Assembly (NCBI RefSeq): GCF_028389875.1
Contig: NC_084664.1
Span: 60,714,703-60,778,702, forward strand
DNA length: 64,000 nt
Direction of reading: 5' to 3'
From: Rhea pennata
Taxonomy: Eukaryota; Chordata; Aves; Rheiformes; Rheidae
Positions within the stretch are counted from its first letter, which is position 1. The number at the start of each line of letters is the position of its first letter. Position numbers and translations under genes: made by a program. The notes under the pieces were generated by a model that saw only the letters and a program-made list of their open reading frames with translations, had not been told where the DNA came from and searched no databases. This document shows positions 28,993-40,428 of this stretch, piece after piece.

Positions 28993-31488
28993 ACCTTTCC
29001 ATGTGTTTGCAATTGATTTTACTGCAGACTTTAAATCTTGGTTTAGCTTTTGGCCTAGGGAGATTTTGTGGTGCACCTCCGAGTCTGGGAGGCAGTGAAG
29101 TTTTCTGAGAAATCTTGCTTCCCAGAGTACCATACTGTACTTTCCCCATGTGGCTCTTTTTCATTGGGCTTTACTTCAAGTACTCAAGCCAACATTAAGC
29201 AGTAAATTCCACCTGAAATCACTGAGCTGCAACTAATCAACCAGCTGATATGCTAGAAGGAAACTCTGTGTGCACATATGTGCTCTTAGTATAACACCTG
29301 CTGTGCCTGCCATCTACTTACTCATATCCTTCCTCTGATTTAGAAATCTCAGGAGACAGTGGTAAAGATAGCTCACCTTTGGAATATTTTGCATCTCCAT
29401 CTACCAGCAAAATAGCTGCCTGTCTCAATTAATCTAAGTTATTTAAAGTGTTCATGCTCATTTGTATTAGCTTCTCATTTCCTTTCTGTGCAGGGATTTA
29501 ATGTCTAGTAAAATTGTTATGGTGACTATCGCTATCTCTTTTTTGTTGTTTCGAATCTTGCCTAAGTTGGAAAAAGGAGTGCTGATAAGAAGGGATCCTG
29601 TTTAAGAGTTCACTAATGTTTCTATAATATGCAATAATGTTGAACTACTAGAGTTAAAAACCGTGAGTAAATCAGTTAACAAATATGAAGGGCTAGATTT
29701 TCCTTTAGATGTAACTTCATGAAGACTAAAACATTTCATTGTTCCCTTGTGACAGGGAACACTTAAAAAGAGAATCTTCTTTCCTTTCCACTATGTTTTA
29801 AAGCAATACTTTTATTTAAGGATTGATGCTTTTTAATGTTAACTAATACATAAATACATGCTTTAGTTTCCTTAATAACTGAAATTTCCTTAAAATGTGG
29901 AATAATTCTCAGTGAAGCAGAGATTAAACACACCAGTTTCAGCAACATATGCTGCTGTTTGATTTAGAGTGAAGGTAGCAAGTGCTACTGAAATAAACCC
30001 TCAATTCATCATTTCTACCCATGTCCTGTTCCCTTTCTGTGCTGCCTGAAATTTTTGAAATGCATTATTTTATTTTGTTTGATTAATTGTAACTTTGATC
30101 TATTCTACTGCACAATAGCATAAACACTTGTGCCAGCACTTTGGAGAGGCAGCAAAAGGATAGGAACAGGTAGCGTGGCACTAGGGGAGAACAGAGTAGC
30201 TTTTCTGCCAGCTCATGAAGTACAATAATTCAGCACACTTACCTGCTCTTAGCTGCTTGTGGCCAGAAGGACCTGAGTGGATGATAAATTCTCTTTATAT
30301 GCAGTAAACTCAGAAGTGTAACTCTTTTAAGTGATTGATGCACTAGGAAATGCAAACAACAGTTTCACTGCTATGTGGGGAAAATAATTGTTCTCCTCCT
30401 CTGTTTAAGGCATTTAGAGGGAATCCCAAGGTTTTTCAATTGGGAAGTGTGCTCTCAAAGGGTGAGAAAACTCTGTGTGAATGGATATGTACTAGACCTG
30501 TGGAAAGATCTATGACAGTGATAGAAAACAGGAGCAATGAAACGTCTCTGTGACCCTTGCTTTTCTTCTTTCTCCCTTTTCAATAGTACTGACAATCAGT
30601 GATGTGATTTTAGGCACACTGCCAACTTATTTTTTTCTGAATTTCCTATTAAGAAGCAAAAGATGTGCACGCATTGTTTCTCAATCGGGGACGACAATGT
30701 TATACGTAATATAACTGTAAGTATAACTGAGTTCATGGATTGGCGAAGGTCTCTGGATCTTATCTTGTCCTCAAGTGACGGAGACAGGAGCTTTGCACAG
30801 TTGCACTGCAAAGATCTGTGTTGGTCTAGAAAGCTATGGCAAGGCAATCTTTGTCCCCGGGCTCAAATTTTATGCAGCAACTGCTGTGAGACGTGTTTGT
30901 GGAAAGAGGTGCAAGTTGCCTTGAGGTGGAAAGATTACAGAATTAAAGGAGGATGATTTACTACAATAGAAATACAAGTAGGTGAATGTAATAAGTAGTT
31001 GAAGCTGGCCTTGATGAATGCATGTGTCTCTTATTTTATAAGCAGAATTTCAATAGTCCAGTAGGAATTAAACTGGAAAAAAAAATTAAATGTTGTGTCC
31101 TGCATTTATTTGGTGCCTCCAGTTATTATAGCAATATTTTACATTTTATGTAGTGCCACACTTTTAATGATACTTGTTTATGGAAGTCAGTCTTTCATGC
31201 ATCTAAAAGGGATAATCAGTCCATTTTCATGCAAGTATGATATTGAATGAATCATAGTGTCATGGAAGGGAGTACATGTGTGGAGTCAGAAATCCTTAAA
31301 CTGATTTAGAATAACCATTGCTACTTTCTGTCATAGGTAAGTTTGTTAGTGTGTGCTATTTCACCAGTCTCTGAGAGTTGGCTAAATTTCAAGGGTTATA
31401 AAAAAGTCTTTGAATATTCCTTTAGATTGACTCAATTTGTATGAGATTTTATATAAAGATAAATTATAACAGCATTATTATTTGTTTT

Positions 31489-31530
31489 ATATATATATAT
31501 ATATATATTTGTTTTGTGTGTGTGTGTGTT
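31489..31530. repeat. (AT)n and (TG)n microsatellite
   Basis: Ten AT units, a short T-rich spacer, then about eight TG units. Intergenic. Confidence 0.95.
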
Positions 31531-32935
31531 TCTATCTCTCTTCTTTTAGCTTTCCTTTAATTTTCCAAGCCAAGTTATTTCTCTTATTCTCAGAGACAAA
31601 ACCATGTTTGGAGACAATCTACATATTCCTTGTTGGCATTTCCCAAGCTTCTCAAACAGCCTGTCTTGAGAGGACTTAATGCATTTTCTGTGTAAAAAAA
31701 TGAGGGCTTTAAAACATACCTTACACTGAAGTGTTTAAAAGACCATAAATTAATATTGGCTTTATTTGGTCTGGAAGGAATAGAGCATTGTGCATATTTT
31801 ATTAATGTTTACATTAAAAATGAAGGCATGATTTGTTTCCTGTGCCTGAGCCAAATCACAAAGACTTTCTTTTACACTAACGCTTCTGCCTGATGTACAA
31901 AAAAATGAATAGCAGTGTGCAACAGGAAGAAAAGATCACAATGTGTATGACGTAACTCAAGAGCAATCTTAGGCTGTTTCTTATGATAAAACAGTTGGAA
32001 ATCAGATACACGTAGTAGCTCCTACAGTTTAGCTCTGAAGAGATCTTGAAGAGATCTTTTCATAACGTAGATCATAAAACAAGGCAGATCAGATGGGATA
32101 GAAGTTGGAATGAGTAGTGTGTTAGCCATCTGTACCAGTCAAAGCTTTGTGCCATGAGTGGCATTAGCATATTACTGCTGCTAAGGAAACCGAAGCAGGA
32201 GGTAGATAAGCCCTTCAATAGCTCAGTTGCAGACCAGGGTAAGAGCCCTGTGCCCAAGCTTGCAGTCACGTCTTTTAAGCTATCCTGCCATGCTCAGGCC
32301 TCCATGTATCAGCGTATGTAAAGGGACAGACACATTCGTGGAGGGCCCTTGACTCTGGAATTTCCCCCTTACATTCTTCTGCTAGAAAAGCAGAGATTTT
32401 TTGTGTTTGTGTTCTGTGTTTGCTGACTTCCAAGGAATGTTTCATGCCTTCATTATGTATCTTGCATTGGAAGTGGGGGGTAGAAGCTGGAAGGCCTCCA
32501 TTAGGAGTCTTTGCTGTCACTGTCAATTGCTATTCTGTGTAATTTAATTAACAAGACTACTTTAAAAGAATCTTTCTTATTTCTAGGGGACAGAGTAGGA
32601 TATATATAGCCATTTATATGTGTGTGGGGGAAACAGAGGGCATAATTTTTCACAGTAATCCACATGAACTACTTCAGTTCTTTATTTCCTCTTGTAAGTA
32701 AATTCATTTTTATATAGTATCTATTCTACTTTACCTTGATGTCCATCATGACATTTTTGAAGCCATTTTTATTAGTTGTAGGTAGTAGCCTGGATAGGAT
32801 ATGGTAATAGCTTGATTTTTTTTTCTTTCTTTCCTTTTTTTGGCATGAATGCACTTTAAAATACCAGAAAACTAATAAAATATCTGAATGTTCCAATTCC
32901 TTTAACCAATATTTAAAATGTTCTGCCAGTGGGAA

Positions 32936-34152
32936 GGCTGCCAGATAATCTGATAGCCTTCTATGATGGAATAACTGGCTAGGTAGATGAGGGGAGAGCA
33001 GTGGATGTTTTCTACCTTGACTTCAGCAAGGCTTTTGACACTGTCTCCCATAACATCCTCGTAGGCAAGCTCAGGAAGTGTGGGTTAGACGAGTGGACAG
33101 TGAGGTGGATTGAGAATTGTCTGAAAGGCAGAGCTCAGGCGGCTGTCACGAGCAGTGCAGTCTAGTTGGAGGCCTGTAGCTAGCGATGTCCCCCAGGGGT
33201 CGGTACTGGGTCCCATCCTGTTCAGCTTCTTCATCAGGGACCTGGATGAGGGGACAGAGTGCCTCCTCAGCAAGTTTGCTGATGATACCAAGCTGGGGGG
33301 AGTGGCTGACACACCTGAGGGCTGTGCTGCCATTCAGGGAGACCCTGACAGGCTGGAGAGCAGAGTGGGGAGAAACCTCATGAAGCTCAACAAAGGCAAG
33401 TGCAGAGTTCTGCACCTAGGGAGGAATAACCCTAGGCACCACTACAGGCTGGGGGCTGACCTTCTGGAGAGCAGCTCTGCAGAGAAGGACCTGGGAGTGC
33501 TGGTGGATGACAGGTTGACCATGATCCAGCAATGTGCCCTTGTGGCCGGGAAGGCAAATGGTCTCCTGGGGGGCATTAGGGAGACTGTTGCCAGCAGGTG
33601 GAGGGAGATGATCCTGCCCCTCTCCTCAGCCCTGGGGAGGCCTCATCTCGAGTCCTGTGTCCAGTACTGGGCTCCCCAGTACAAGAGAGGCATGGAGCTA
33701 CTGGAGATGGTCCAGCATAGGGCTACGAGGATGATCAGAGGGCTGGAGCACCTGCCCTATGAGGAACATCTGCGAGAGCTGGGCCTCTTCAACCTGGGGA
33801 AGAGAAGGCTGAGGGGGGATCTTATCAATGTCTACAAATATTTTAAGGGCAGGTGTCAAGAGGATGGGGCCAAACTCTTTTTGGTGGTGCCAACAACAGG
33901 ACAAGAAGCAACAAGCATGAACTAAAACACAGGAAGTTCCATCTGAATATAAGGAAGGACTTCTTTACTGTGAGAGTGATGGAGCACTGGACCAGGTTGC
34001 CCAGAGAGGTTGTGGAATCTCCTTCTCTGGAGATATTCAAAACTTGCCTGGACGCAATCGTGTCTAACATGCTGTAGGTGACCCTGCTTGAGCAGCAGTG
34101 TGGTTGGACTAGATGATCTCCAGAGGTCCCTTCTGACCTCAACCATTCAGTG
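32936..34152 (+). mobile_element. CR1 LINE, partial ORF2 plus 3' UTR
   Basis: This 1.2 kb copy is 5'-truncated inside the reverse transcriptase. It retains RT landmarks in order: FYLDFSKAFDTVSHN (about 33013-33057), [10 protein letters not shown] and the catalytic FADD (about 33275-33290), then the C-terminal ORF2 region and the 3' UTR with GATGATCTCCAGAGGTCCCT. It ends at an ATTCAGTG octamer (34145-34152), a variant of the ATTCTATG terminus. Its 3' part closely matches the copy at 25.8 kb. The boundary at the left is approximate because truncation points have no signature. Confidence 0.92.
32941..34077 (+). pseudogene. CR1 ORF2 remnant (reverse transcriptase), broken
   Basis: The reading frame starts mid-protein and is disrupted at least three times: a TAG in place of a Trp codon near 32981, a frame change near 33150-33175 just before the QGSVLGP block, and another near 33895-33905 close to the C-terminus. 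Between the last two, 33155-33925 stays open for about 250 codons and keeps the FADD active-site motif. The remaining C-terminal frame ends at TAG around 34077. With no start, endonuclease or N-terminal RT it cannot encode a working enzyme. Confidence 0.88.
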
Positions 34153-37100
34153 TAATAGATGGGTAACTCAGTAAATACTTACGTATTGGTTAGATTCTTA
34201 ACTGTCAGTATCGAGAACCCCTCTGAAATCAAGGAGCAAATTCACATGTGTCTTACTTAAAGTTTTGAAACAGTGGCATAAGTATGTGTGTACTGCCCTA
34301 ATCTGTATCTGTTCTTATGTGAAAATCAAGATATTTGCATGAAAAATATTTTTCCCCCTTTGGTTCAGGTCACATAGGTGTAAAGAGTTTTGGATGGTGA
34401 AATCTGACAAGCTTAAAATCATTTTATCTTTATCTGCACTCAGTACCACAGTCTGGTCTTTGAAAAATATCTTTTCAGTCATAGGAAGAAGCCATTTACT
34501 AATAATGATGATATTTTTAGCATATTTGTACTTTTTCTACACTGGCGTAGAAATACAGGAAAAACATTTCTGTGGAATTATGCAAGCAGAACACAAAGGA
34601 GGAAATAGTTTTAATGACATGCAGGTCCTTTTTAGTGTTTTAATTTTCTGGAATAGGAAAGACATACTCCTAGGACCACTGAGTGGGAGAAGAAAGATTA
34701 ACTAACCAGCTGAAAGCAAGATGACTTATTTTTAGATCAAAACCAAAAAAAGAGCAGATGAGCTGATCCTTCACCTGTTCTTCCTGACCACATTTCAGTA
34801 AGCAATTCCATTAAAATGTGATTTAAAAATCTTAAAATAACTATTATGCAAAATTACTGTGCTAGGGACCGCAGAAGAAAACTTCCTGGCCCATAGTGGA
34901 TTCAGGTATCGATCTGCACTACCAAGTGAGTATTTTATCAGGCTAACACTTTATGCTACAAGGAAGGGCAGTGTTGCTTTTCATAATGTAGTATCTTTAG
35001 CTACTTTGCTTCTGAATGGTTCTGTCTGCTGGATCAGTTTAACCTCTGGAGCCTGAGATTTCATTACATTATCTCACACAACTATGAATGATCGGGTGCT
35101 CATGATAATACCTGTCCTGTCTGGCTTGACTCCATCTACTTTTCCTGTTTCAAACTCCCTGAGAACTTTAAACACTGAAGCAGTCACTTACCTGCCTGTT
35201 GCTAGTCATTTTTCTAGTCAGTGGCTTTTTAGCAGATTTAAGTATTCTGAAACAGTGCCTGAAGTGATGTGATTACAGCTCTATCTGCAGGGTACCTAAA
35301 AACGAGATGCTGTGCTTGCTGGAGGTTGTGTTTTGGGGAATTACATCAAACTATGCTTTTAAGCGTATTATTTTTGAGAATATTATTACTGCTTCTTGTC
35401 TGGGAAGAGATTTAGAGTTATATGCAGTGATTAGAATTTATAGGATATCTAATTTGAAGGCAAAATGGCTATCTGCTGGTATAAAGACATGAAGTTGCTA
35501 AGGCAGACTTGCAAAATAAAAAAGTTCATGGCCTTTCTGGAGTAAAAGGGTTAGCATTACTACAACTGATAGAAACAGTGTTAGTGAAAGCCTTTACACA
35601 ACTAAAGTTGCCTTTTATTGATAATTCTAATCCCATGACAATTTTCTTCAGATATACCTGCATATCAGAATTACTCATTTTACATAAGTACATGTTGCTG
35701 AAAATAGCATAGTTTGCTTGTGATTTATTATAACTTGACCATTTCTGAACTGGGCCATTTGCTTGTAAATTTTAGCTATTTTTCTACCTTGAAGGTTTTA
35801 TTTGCGTCTTTATTTGCATCTGCCACAGATATAAAATGGGAAGTGCTGGCTGAATCTTGCTATTTGAAAGCAGTATCTTGTGAATCTAAAAATCTGCCAA
35901 TTTTGTATGTTTTTTTTTCTAAAAATTCTGAAACAAGTGAAGATAATGAAAATAGATTAAAAGAAAAATGTCTGCCTTATCTCCATATCCTATGTGACAA
36001 ATACCTGTATAATGTATATTGTGTGGTATGCTGTCTACTGTACAATTTGCAGTATATGAAGCAATGTCTTAACACTCCTGAAGACTGATCCAAATTCTTG
36101 GAAATACTGATTGTAACATCAGCTATTGCCTGTAACAGATTTCAACAGTAAGATTTCAATTTCCCTTTTAGGAAAGATGCTGTAGTGGGTCTGCAGTGTG
36201 TGGAGCTTCACGCTTGTCACTGCTCTGCATCCTGTAGTCCTTTTGACAGCGGTAGCTTGCGGAGACTCCTTGCGAAGCAAGAGGTGGCAGCCCCTCAGCT
36301 GAAGGATGATCTCTCTGACCTACTGATTATTTATGGCCTGCAGTATTTTTCCAGATTTGCTTTCAGCTAAGAGGAAGAAGTGGCACACAAATGAAGAAGG
36401 TTCATTATAGCTTACACACTTAAATGTCTGTAGAGCCATTTCAACACATTGGATTCACAACCTTCTCTGTGGTTTCTCAAGTTTTTCCATTTCCTTCTGC
36501 CTAGATAACAGCATAAATTAGATGGCTGCTTTTAATCTGTGTATTGAGTACTTTGCTTTCAGATATGTGTGCAAAGCCTAATCCTGCAGCGTGGTGGGGA
36601 TACTACCTGGAACTCTCCAAAGAGTTTGAAGGTTACTCGTTCATGACAGGTTTAAAGCCAATGCAAACAACCCAGCTGATGTAGAAATGTGCATATGTTC
36701 TTGTGTAGGACATTAGCATTTTTTCTGAAGTTTAAAGTTTTGTGGTATATCTGACCTTTAACAATGGCAGTAACTGCTGAAACACAGTTCTTGAGGTTGA
36801 ATGTTCCTGTACCTAGAGATATGCTCAGGCTCCTTATTAAAACTGAACAGTACAAATATTCTTAGCCAAGAAAAGGCTTCATTAGCAGCTTCTCAGTCTA
36901 GTGGTTCTTGCTAGGGATGCTAACTTCCTAGAGGGAGAGCTCCAGGAATACAGCCTTTAAATATTGATGAAAATAAGGAGCTGTACTGCTCTCCCTCTGG
37001 ACAGAGCCATACAGAGATGAAATGGCAACAGAAAAATACATTAAGCATTTTCTTCAAGCTCCTGGCTCCTCTGTGCTGGCATCAGTGCAGGCTTAGGACC

Positions 37101-37347
37101 GCTCTCTGCACATGTTCGGCTTAAAATGCTGAGGAGTTGGTGCCATGTAGCCCAGTTGGGCTGCAGATGGGATAACCCCCGTGGCCTGCAGCCCCTCCTG
37201 CCTTCGCCGCTACTGCCAGGGCGTCGAAGCAGGAGAGGGGAGGCTGCCCCGGCTCCTGGGGCAGGAGGCGAGTGCTGCTCTACGGGGGCTTCCTGCTGCT
37301 TGCCATGGCTCTCGGAGGGCCTGGAGGCATGGCGGTGCTTGTATGCA
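34153..37347. other. Proximal upstream region of RAMP3
   Basis: About 3.2 kb between the CR1 copy and the CA/CG tract. Mostly AT-rich, becoming GC-richer after 37.1 kb. No coding exon recognised; the 124-codon frame at 35714-36088 has no domain I know. Proximal regulatory sequence for RAMP3 could lie here, but no specific site is supported. Confidence 0.5.
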
Positions 37348-37592
37348 GGCATGTGCACTCGCGTGTGCACACGCTCATGCTTACTCAGGGGTTTGTGTGA
37401 GCACATGCACACATATGCGCTTACACGCATGCACACATGTGCACACACAAGTGCACACATGCGCTCTCGACATGAACGTGCACATGCAAACACTGACCCA
37501 TGCGCACCCATGCACGGACACCGGCGTGCAAACACACGCCCTCGCGGGCGCGTTCACGTGCAGCGTGCACGCGCGCACACACGCGCACAGCT
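37348..37592. repeat. Imperfect alternating purine-pyrimidine (CA/CG) tract, Z-DNA-prone
   Basis: About 245 bases are dominated by short CACA, GCAC, GTGC and CGCG blocks (for example GTGCACACGC-type runs near 37360 and 37570), with few breaks in purine-pyrimidine alternation. It passes without a gap into the RAMP3 CpG island and becomes richer in CpG towards it. The periodicity creates His/Thr/Ala/Cys-rich open frames on both strands that are not genes. Alternating tracts of this kind can adopt Z-DNA under negative supercoiling, as occurs behind a transcribing polymerase or near a promoter. Confidence 0.7.
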
Positions 37593-37623
37593 CCGTCCGA
37601 GGCCGCTCCTCGCCCGCAAGCAG

Positions 37624-37647
37624 CGCCGCCGCCGCCGCCGCCGCCCC
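37624..37647. repeat. GCC triplet run in RAMP3 5' region (first)
   Basis: A short (GCC)n run of about seven units upstream of the start codon. It could lie in the 5' UTR and form stable RNA structure. Confidence 0.7.
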
Positions 37648-37691
37648 CGGCGCTGGGAGCACCCGGGGGCGGGGGAGCTGCGCCCCTCCGC

Positions 37692-37724
37692 GCCGCCCCC
37701 GCCGCCGCCGCCGCCGCCGCCGCC
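37692..37724. repeat. GCC triplet run in RAMP3 5' region (second)
   Basis: A second (GCC)n run of about nine units with one interruption (CCCC), about 120 bases before the start codon. GCC/GGC runs in 5' UTRs vary in length between alleles and can impede scanning; that is an inference here. Confidence 0.7.
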
Positions 37725-37743
37725 CGGGGCTGGACGCCGAGGC

Positions 37744-37848
37744 ATGAAGAGGAGCCTCCCCGGCGGGGGGGCTGAGGCGGGCCGGGCCCTGCGCGGCTGC
37801 GGACCGGCCGCCCCATGCGGGCTCCGTCCCCCGCGGCCCCTCGCCGGG
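37744..37848 (+). other. Possible in-frame N-terminal extension of RAMP3
   Basis: An ATG at 37744 is in frame with the RAMP3 start and has no stop between, which would add 35 residues starting MKRSLPGGG. The extension is Arg, Gly, Pro and Ala rich, as expected from translated GC-rich 5' UTR, and it would bury the signal peptide. I read it as UTR; an alternative start is possible but less likely (G at -3, A at +4). Confidence 0.3.
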
Positions 37849-37882
37849 ATGGAGGCGCCTGGTGCCGTCCTGCTGCTGTGGG
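37814..37882 (+). promoter_or_regulatory. Out-of-frame upstream ORF overlapping the RAMP3 start
   Basis: An ATG at 37814, 35 bases before the main start and in another frame, opens a 23-codon reading frame that runs through the main start codon to the end of exon 1. When exon 1 is joined to the microexon, the next triplet is TGA, so it stops exactly at the splice junction. It also meets TGA near the donor in unspliced RNA (37883-37885). Such overlapping uORFs usually lower translation of the main frame. The initiation context (C at -3, C at +4) is weak, so leaky scanning is likely. Whether it lies in the mRNA depends on the unknown start site. Confidence 0.5.
37849..37882 (+). CDS. RAMP3: RAMP3 coding exon 1 (start codon and first half of signal peptide)
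   Basis: This exon encodes residues 1-11 (MEAPGAVLLLW) and the first base of codon 12, and ends at a strong donor (G|GTGAGT). RAMP3 is a single-pass membrane protein. It escorts the calcitonin receptor-like receptor to the cell surface, where the pair forms an adrenomedullin receptor, and it gives the calcitonin receptor amylin sensitivity. The identification rests on the third exon; this exon is joined to it by phase (phase 1 donor), by frame continuity and by its place in a CpG island. The ATG at 37849 is preferred because it has G at -3 and G at +4 and gives a normal short, hydrophobic signal peptide. An in-frame ATG at 37744 would add 35 Arg/Gly/Pro-rich residues that do not resemble a signal peptide. 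The 5' end of the mRNA is not defined here. Confidence 0.85.
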
Positions 37883-38401
37883 GTGAGTGAGTGTGCTGGG
37901 GCGTGGGGGGGTCCCGGGCAGCGTGGTGAGGCGCTCCGGGGGCGGCGGGGAGCTGCGGAGCATCCTGAGCGCGTCCGCGGGGCAGCGAGGGCGGGAGGCC
38001 GGGCAGAGGGGCGCGCTCTGAGTTTATTTACTTGTTTTATTTTGCGGGGGTGCCCGGAGCTGTATGGTGCGGGGAGGCGGCGGCGTCACCCCGCGTTGTG
38101 GCATCGGCGGCAGCGGCTGGGGCCGGCGGGACCAGCATCAGCGACGCGAGCGGCTGCCTCGTCGCCGGTCCCGCATCCCGCGGAGATGAGCCCCAAAACG
38201 CTGTGCAGTGCCCTGGCACCCTCCTCCTCCCCGCCAATTTTTAGCGTTATTGAGCTGTTAGATTCCAAATCTGATTCTAGGCAGGTTTGATCTTTGGGAA
38301 AGAGGATGGTTTTCTGCTGCAAATGAAGGACTGATTCCAGATAGGATGTGTTCTGTTGCAAACAGCCGGTTGTAAAAGTGCAGCTATCATTCAGAGCTTT
38401 C

Positions 38402-38446
38402 TTTTTTTTTTTTTTTTCTTTTTTCTTTTCTTTTTTTTTTTTTTTT
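38402..38446. repeat. T-rich tract in RAMP3 intron 1 (first)
   Basis: Nearly pure T with four C interruptions, about 520 bases after the exon 1 donor. No retroposed body was recognised next to it. Confidence 0.9.
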
Positions 38447-38477
38447 CATTTAGGAGTAACTCTGCTGTTAGAAGTAC

Positions 38478-38525
38478 TTTTTTTTTTTTTTTTTTTTTTT
38501 TTCTTTTTTCTTTCTTTCTTTCTCT
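38478..38525. repeat. T-rich tract in RAMP3 intron 1 (second)
   Basis: T25 followed by CTTT-type units (TTTCTTTCTTTCTC). With the tract 30 bases upstream it forms a pyrimidine-rich block of more than 120 bases on the sense strand. Confidence 0.9.
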
Positions 38526-40359
38526 TTCCGGGTAGCTTGCTTTAGGATTCCCAGATTTAATGCATTGTAGTGAGGTTTAAAGTTGCTGTTAGAAGTCAAT
38601 TCTGATCTTCCTTGCTCTATAGTAACCCCAGAGATGTGAGTTTATTCCCTGTGACTTGCAGATAGGGAAGAAGATCAAGGCTCACACATTTAGAAGGGTT
38701 ATCTGAGGACTCTATAATTTTGTTTGCTAGCTTTATACCTCTTCCAAAGTACAAAGTTGGCAAACACTGGACAACTTTGTATGGAGAGCCCTAGAAATAA
38801 ATGGATAGTTGTTTTTGACAGGATTCAGTAGCATTACTTTGTTTTGGTCTGTAAAAAGAATGACATATCAAATGCTTAGCTTTTCTGATTCTTTGTGGCA
38901 CAAGGATTGCTAAAATCTTACTCTAGTCACTTAAGTTTTGGTTCTTATCTGAAAAGGAATAAAAAATGGCCAACACTGGTCTTGACGCTTGAGGATTTAT
39001 TTCTTCAGTGTTGAATTTAGGGAACCAAGCATTCATTTTTTTGACTGGGGAGCAAGATGTCACTGTGACTTTTACAATACAAACCTGATTACTGAAGATT
39101 TATTTTCAGAGAATACATGAAGTGAGGAGTAATGTCCCTTGTAGCTCAGAAAACTAGGAAATGTTTTTCACCAGAGAGATGCTAACCAGTAAATCGGTTG
39201 TGTTAGACATCATTGCCTGTGCTAGTTGCTTTCCTAACATAATGTTGCAGAAGAGCTGTTAACTGATATTATCTGCTACCTGATTAATATATTAAGTTTG
39301 GTCTAAGTTTGAAAGGGTAGATGCACTCAAGAACAAAATGAATTAGACTAATTTCCTGGTAGAAAAGTCATTTGGGAGTTCTGAAAGTTTTATGATGTGA
39401 AATTGAGGTTTATAATAAAGAAAGCTTTAAGTGTCCGAAAACTAAAATTGTTCTTTCTCAAGTAATATAAATGTGCTTTTGTATCAGTTATTACTGAAGG
39501 ATATTCACTTGAATTGATCACTCTCTCCTCCACATTTCCTAATGGCTTCTGTTTATTAACCAGAGACTCATGAATGCTGTCTTTAAGGTAAAAATCTTGC
39601 CATGGTTCCTCAGTGTTAGCTCTTCCTGAATTCAATAGGAATTCTGTCTGTGTCTTATTTCTCTAAACTCAAAACTACTGCTTTCTGCATATCTCTGTCT
39701 AAAGCTCTTAAACCATTATCACTACACAGAACCATCTGCTGAGTGTTATCACTCTTCAGCCAAGATGGCAAAGCAGGCAGTGTGTTTGCTCCCTGGAAGC
39801 TCAGTAATTACAGAAGAAGTTGGATCTGCTGTGATGTATGTGTGTGGGGAAGCTATGAACCGAAGCAGCTGGTACACAGACAGATAATCTATACTGATTC
39901 CCCTATGAAGTGCTGATAACATCCCAAATAGGGTGAGATGCAGAGCTGGAAACTTGAGCTGTCAGGTGAAATCCTCATACTTTGTTTAGCCAAATCTTAG
40001 CTACTTAGAAGGTATCTACTAGATCCTTTCTGTAGGATCTAATATACTACTTATAATACAGGATTTAATCACTTCAGAAATGATGATGCATGTATATCAT
40101 AATGTCTTATGAGATTTGGTTATTCTCTTTTTATGTATGGAAACTGAGGCACGGAGAAACTTCTGGGCTTGACCATGACATTTAACAGAACAAGTAGGTT
40201 TTCTGCACAAGTGGTTGCTGTTGTGACATCCTTACCCAAACATTTGCTCCTTCATCTTTTAGATAATGTCTGCGTTTCAGTGGTACTGTTTGTATATAAG
40301 CTGAAGGATGCTATCATATTAAAGCTGCTTTTTTTTTTAATTATTAAATTCTGGAGGAG

Positions 40360-40381
40360 TCTCTCTCTCTCTCTCTCTATT

Positions 40382-40418
<37 letters not shown>

Positions 40419-40428
40419 ACACACACAA
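40360..40428. repeat. Compound (CT)n-(CA)n microsatellite
   Basis: Nine CT units (40361-40378) are followed, after TTTAT, by (AC)n to 40427 with one T interruption. It is in RAMP3 intron 1 and likely polymorphic. Confidence 0.95.

Larger units (their letters stand above)
26188..32935. other. Intergenic region between the two CR1 copies
   Basis: AT-rich with one GC-richer patch (about 27.43-27.70 kb), an A-rich tract (28.94 kb) and an AT/TG microsatellite (31.49 kb). No gene was recognised. The 135-codon minus-strand frame at 26986-27393 overlaps other frames, has a Ser/Phe/Leu-rich low-complexity composition and no recognisable domain. Confidence 0.6.
37540..38195 (+). promoter_or_regulatory. 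RAMP3: CpG island promoter and 5' region of RAMP3
   Basis: GC content and CpG density rise sharply here against an AT-rich background and fall away again after about 38.2 kb. The island brackets the start codon and continues about 300 bases into intron 1. It contains a G-rich Sp1/KLF-type box at 37665-37675 (GGGGGCGGGGG) and two GCC-triplet runs. No TATA box is evident near the start codon, which suits a CpG-island promoter with dispersed initiation. Long overlapping open frames on both strands here (up to about 250 codons) come from the low stop-codon density of GC-rich repeats. The transcription start cannot be fixed from sequence alone. Confidence 0.75.

Noticed and set aside
37041..37963. 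Several long overlapping open frames on both strands (up to 254 codons) around the RAMP3 promoter
   Set aside because: They arise from the CA/CG repeat and GCC runs, are compositionally biased (His/Thr/Cys, then Ala/Arg/Pro), overlap each other on both strands, and match no family. Only the last 11 codons of the + strand frame are RAMP3.
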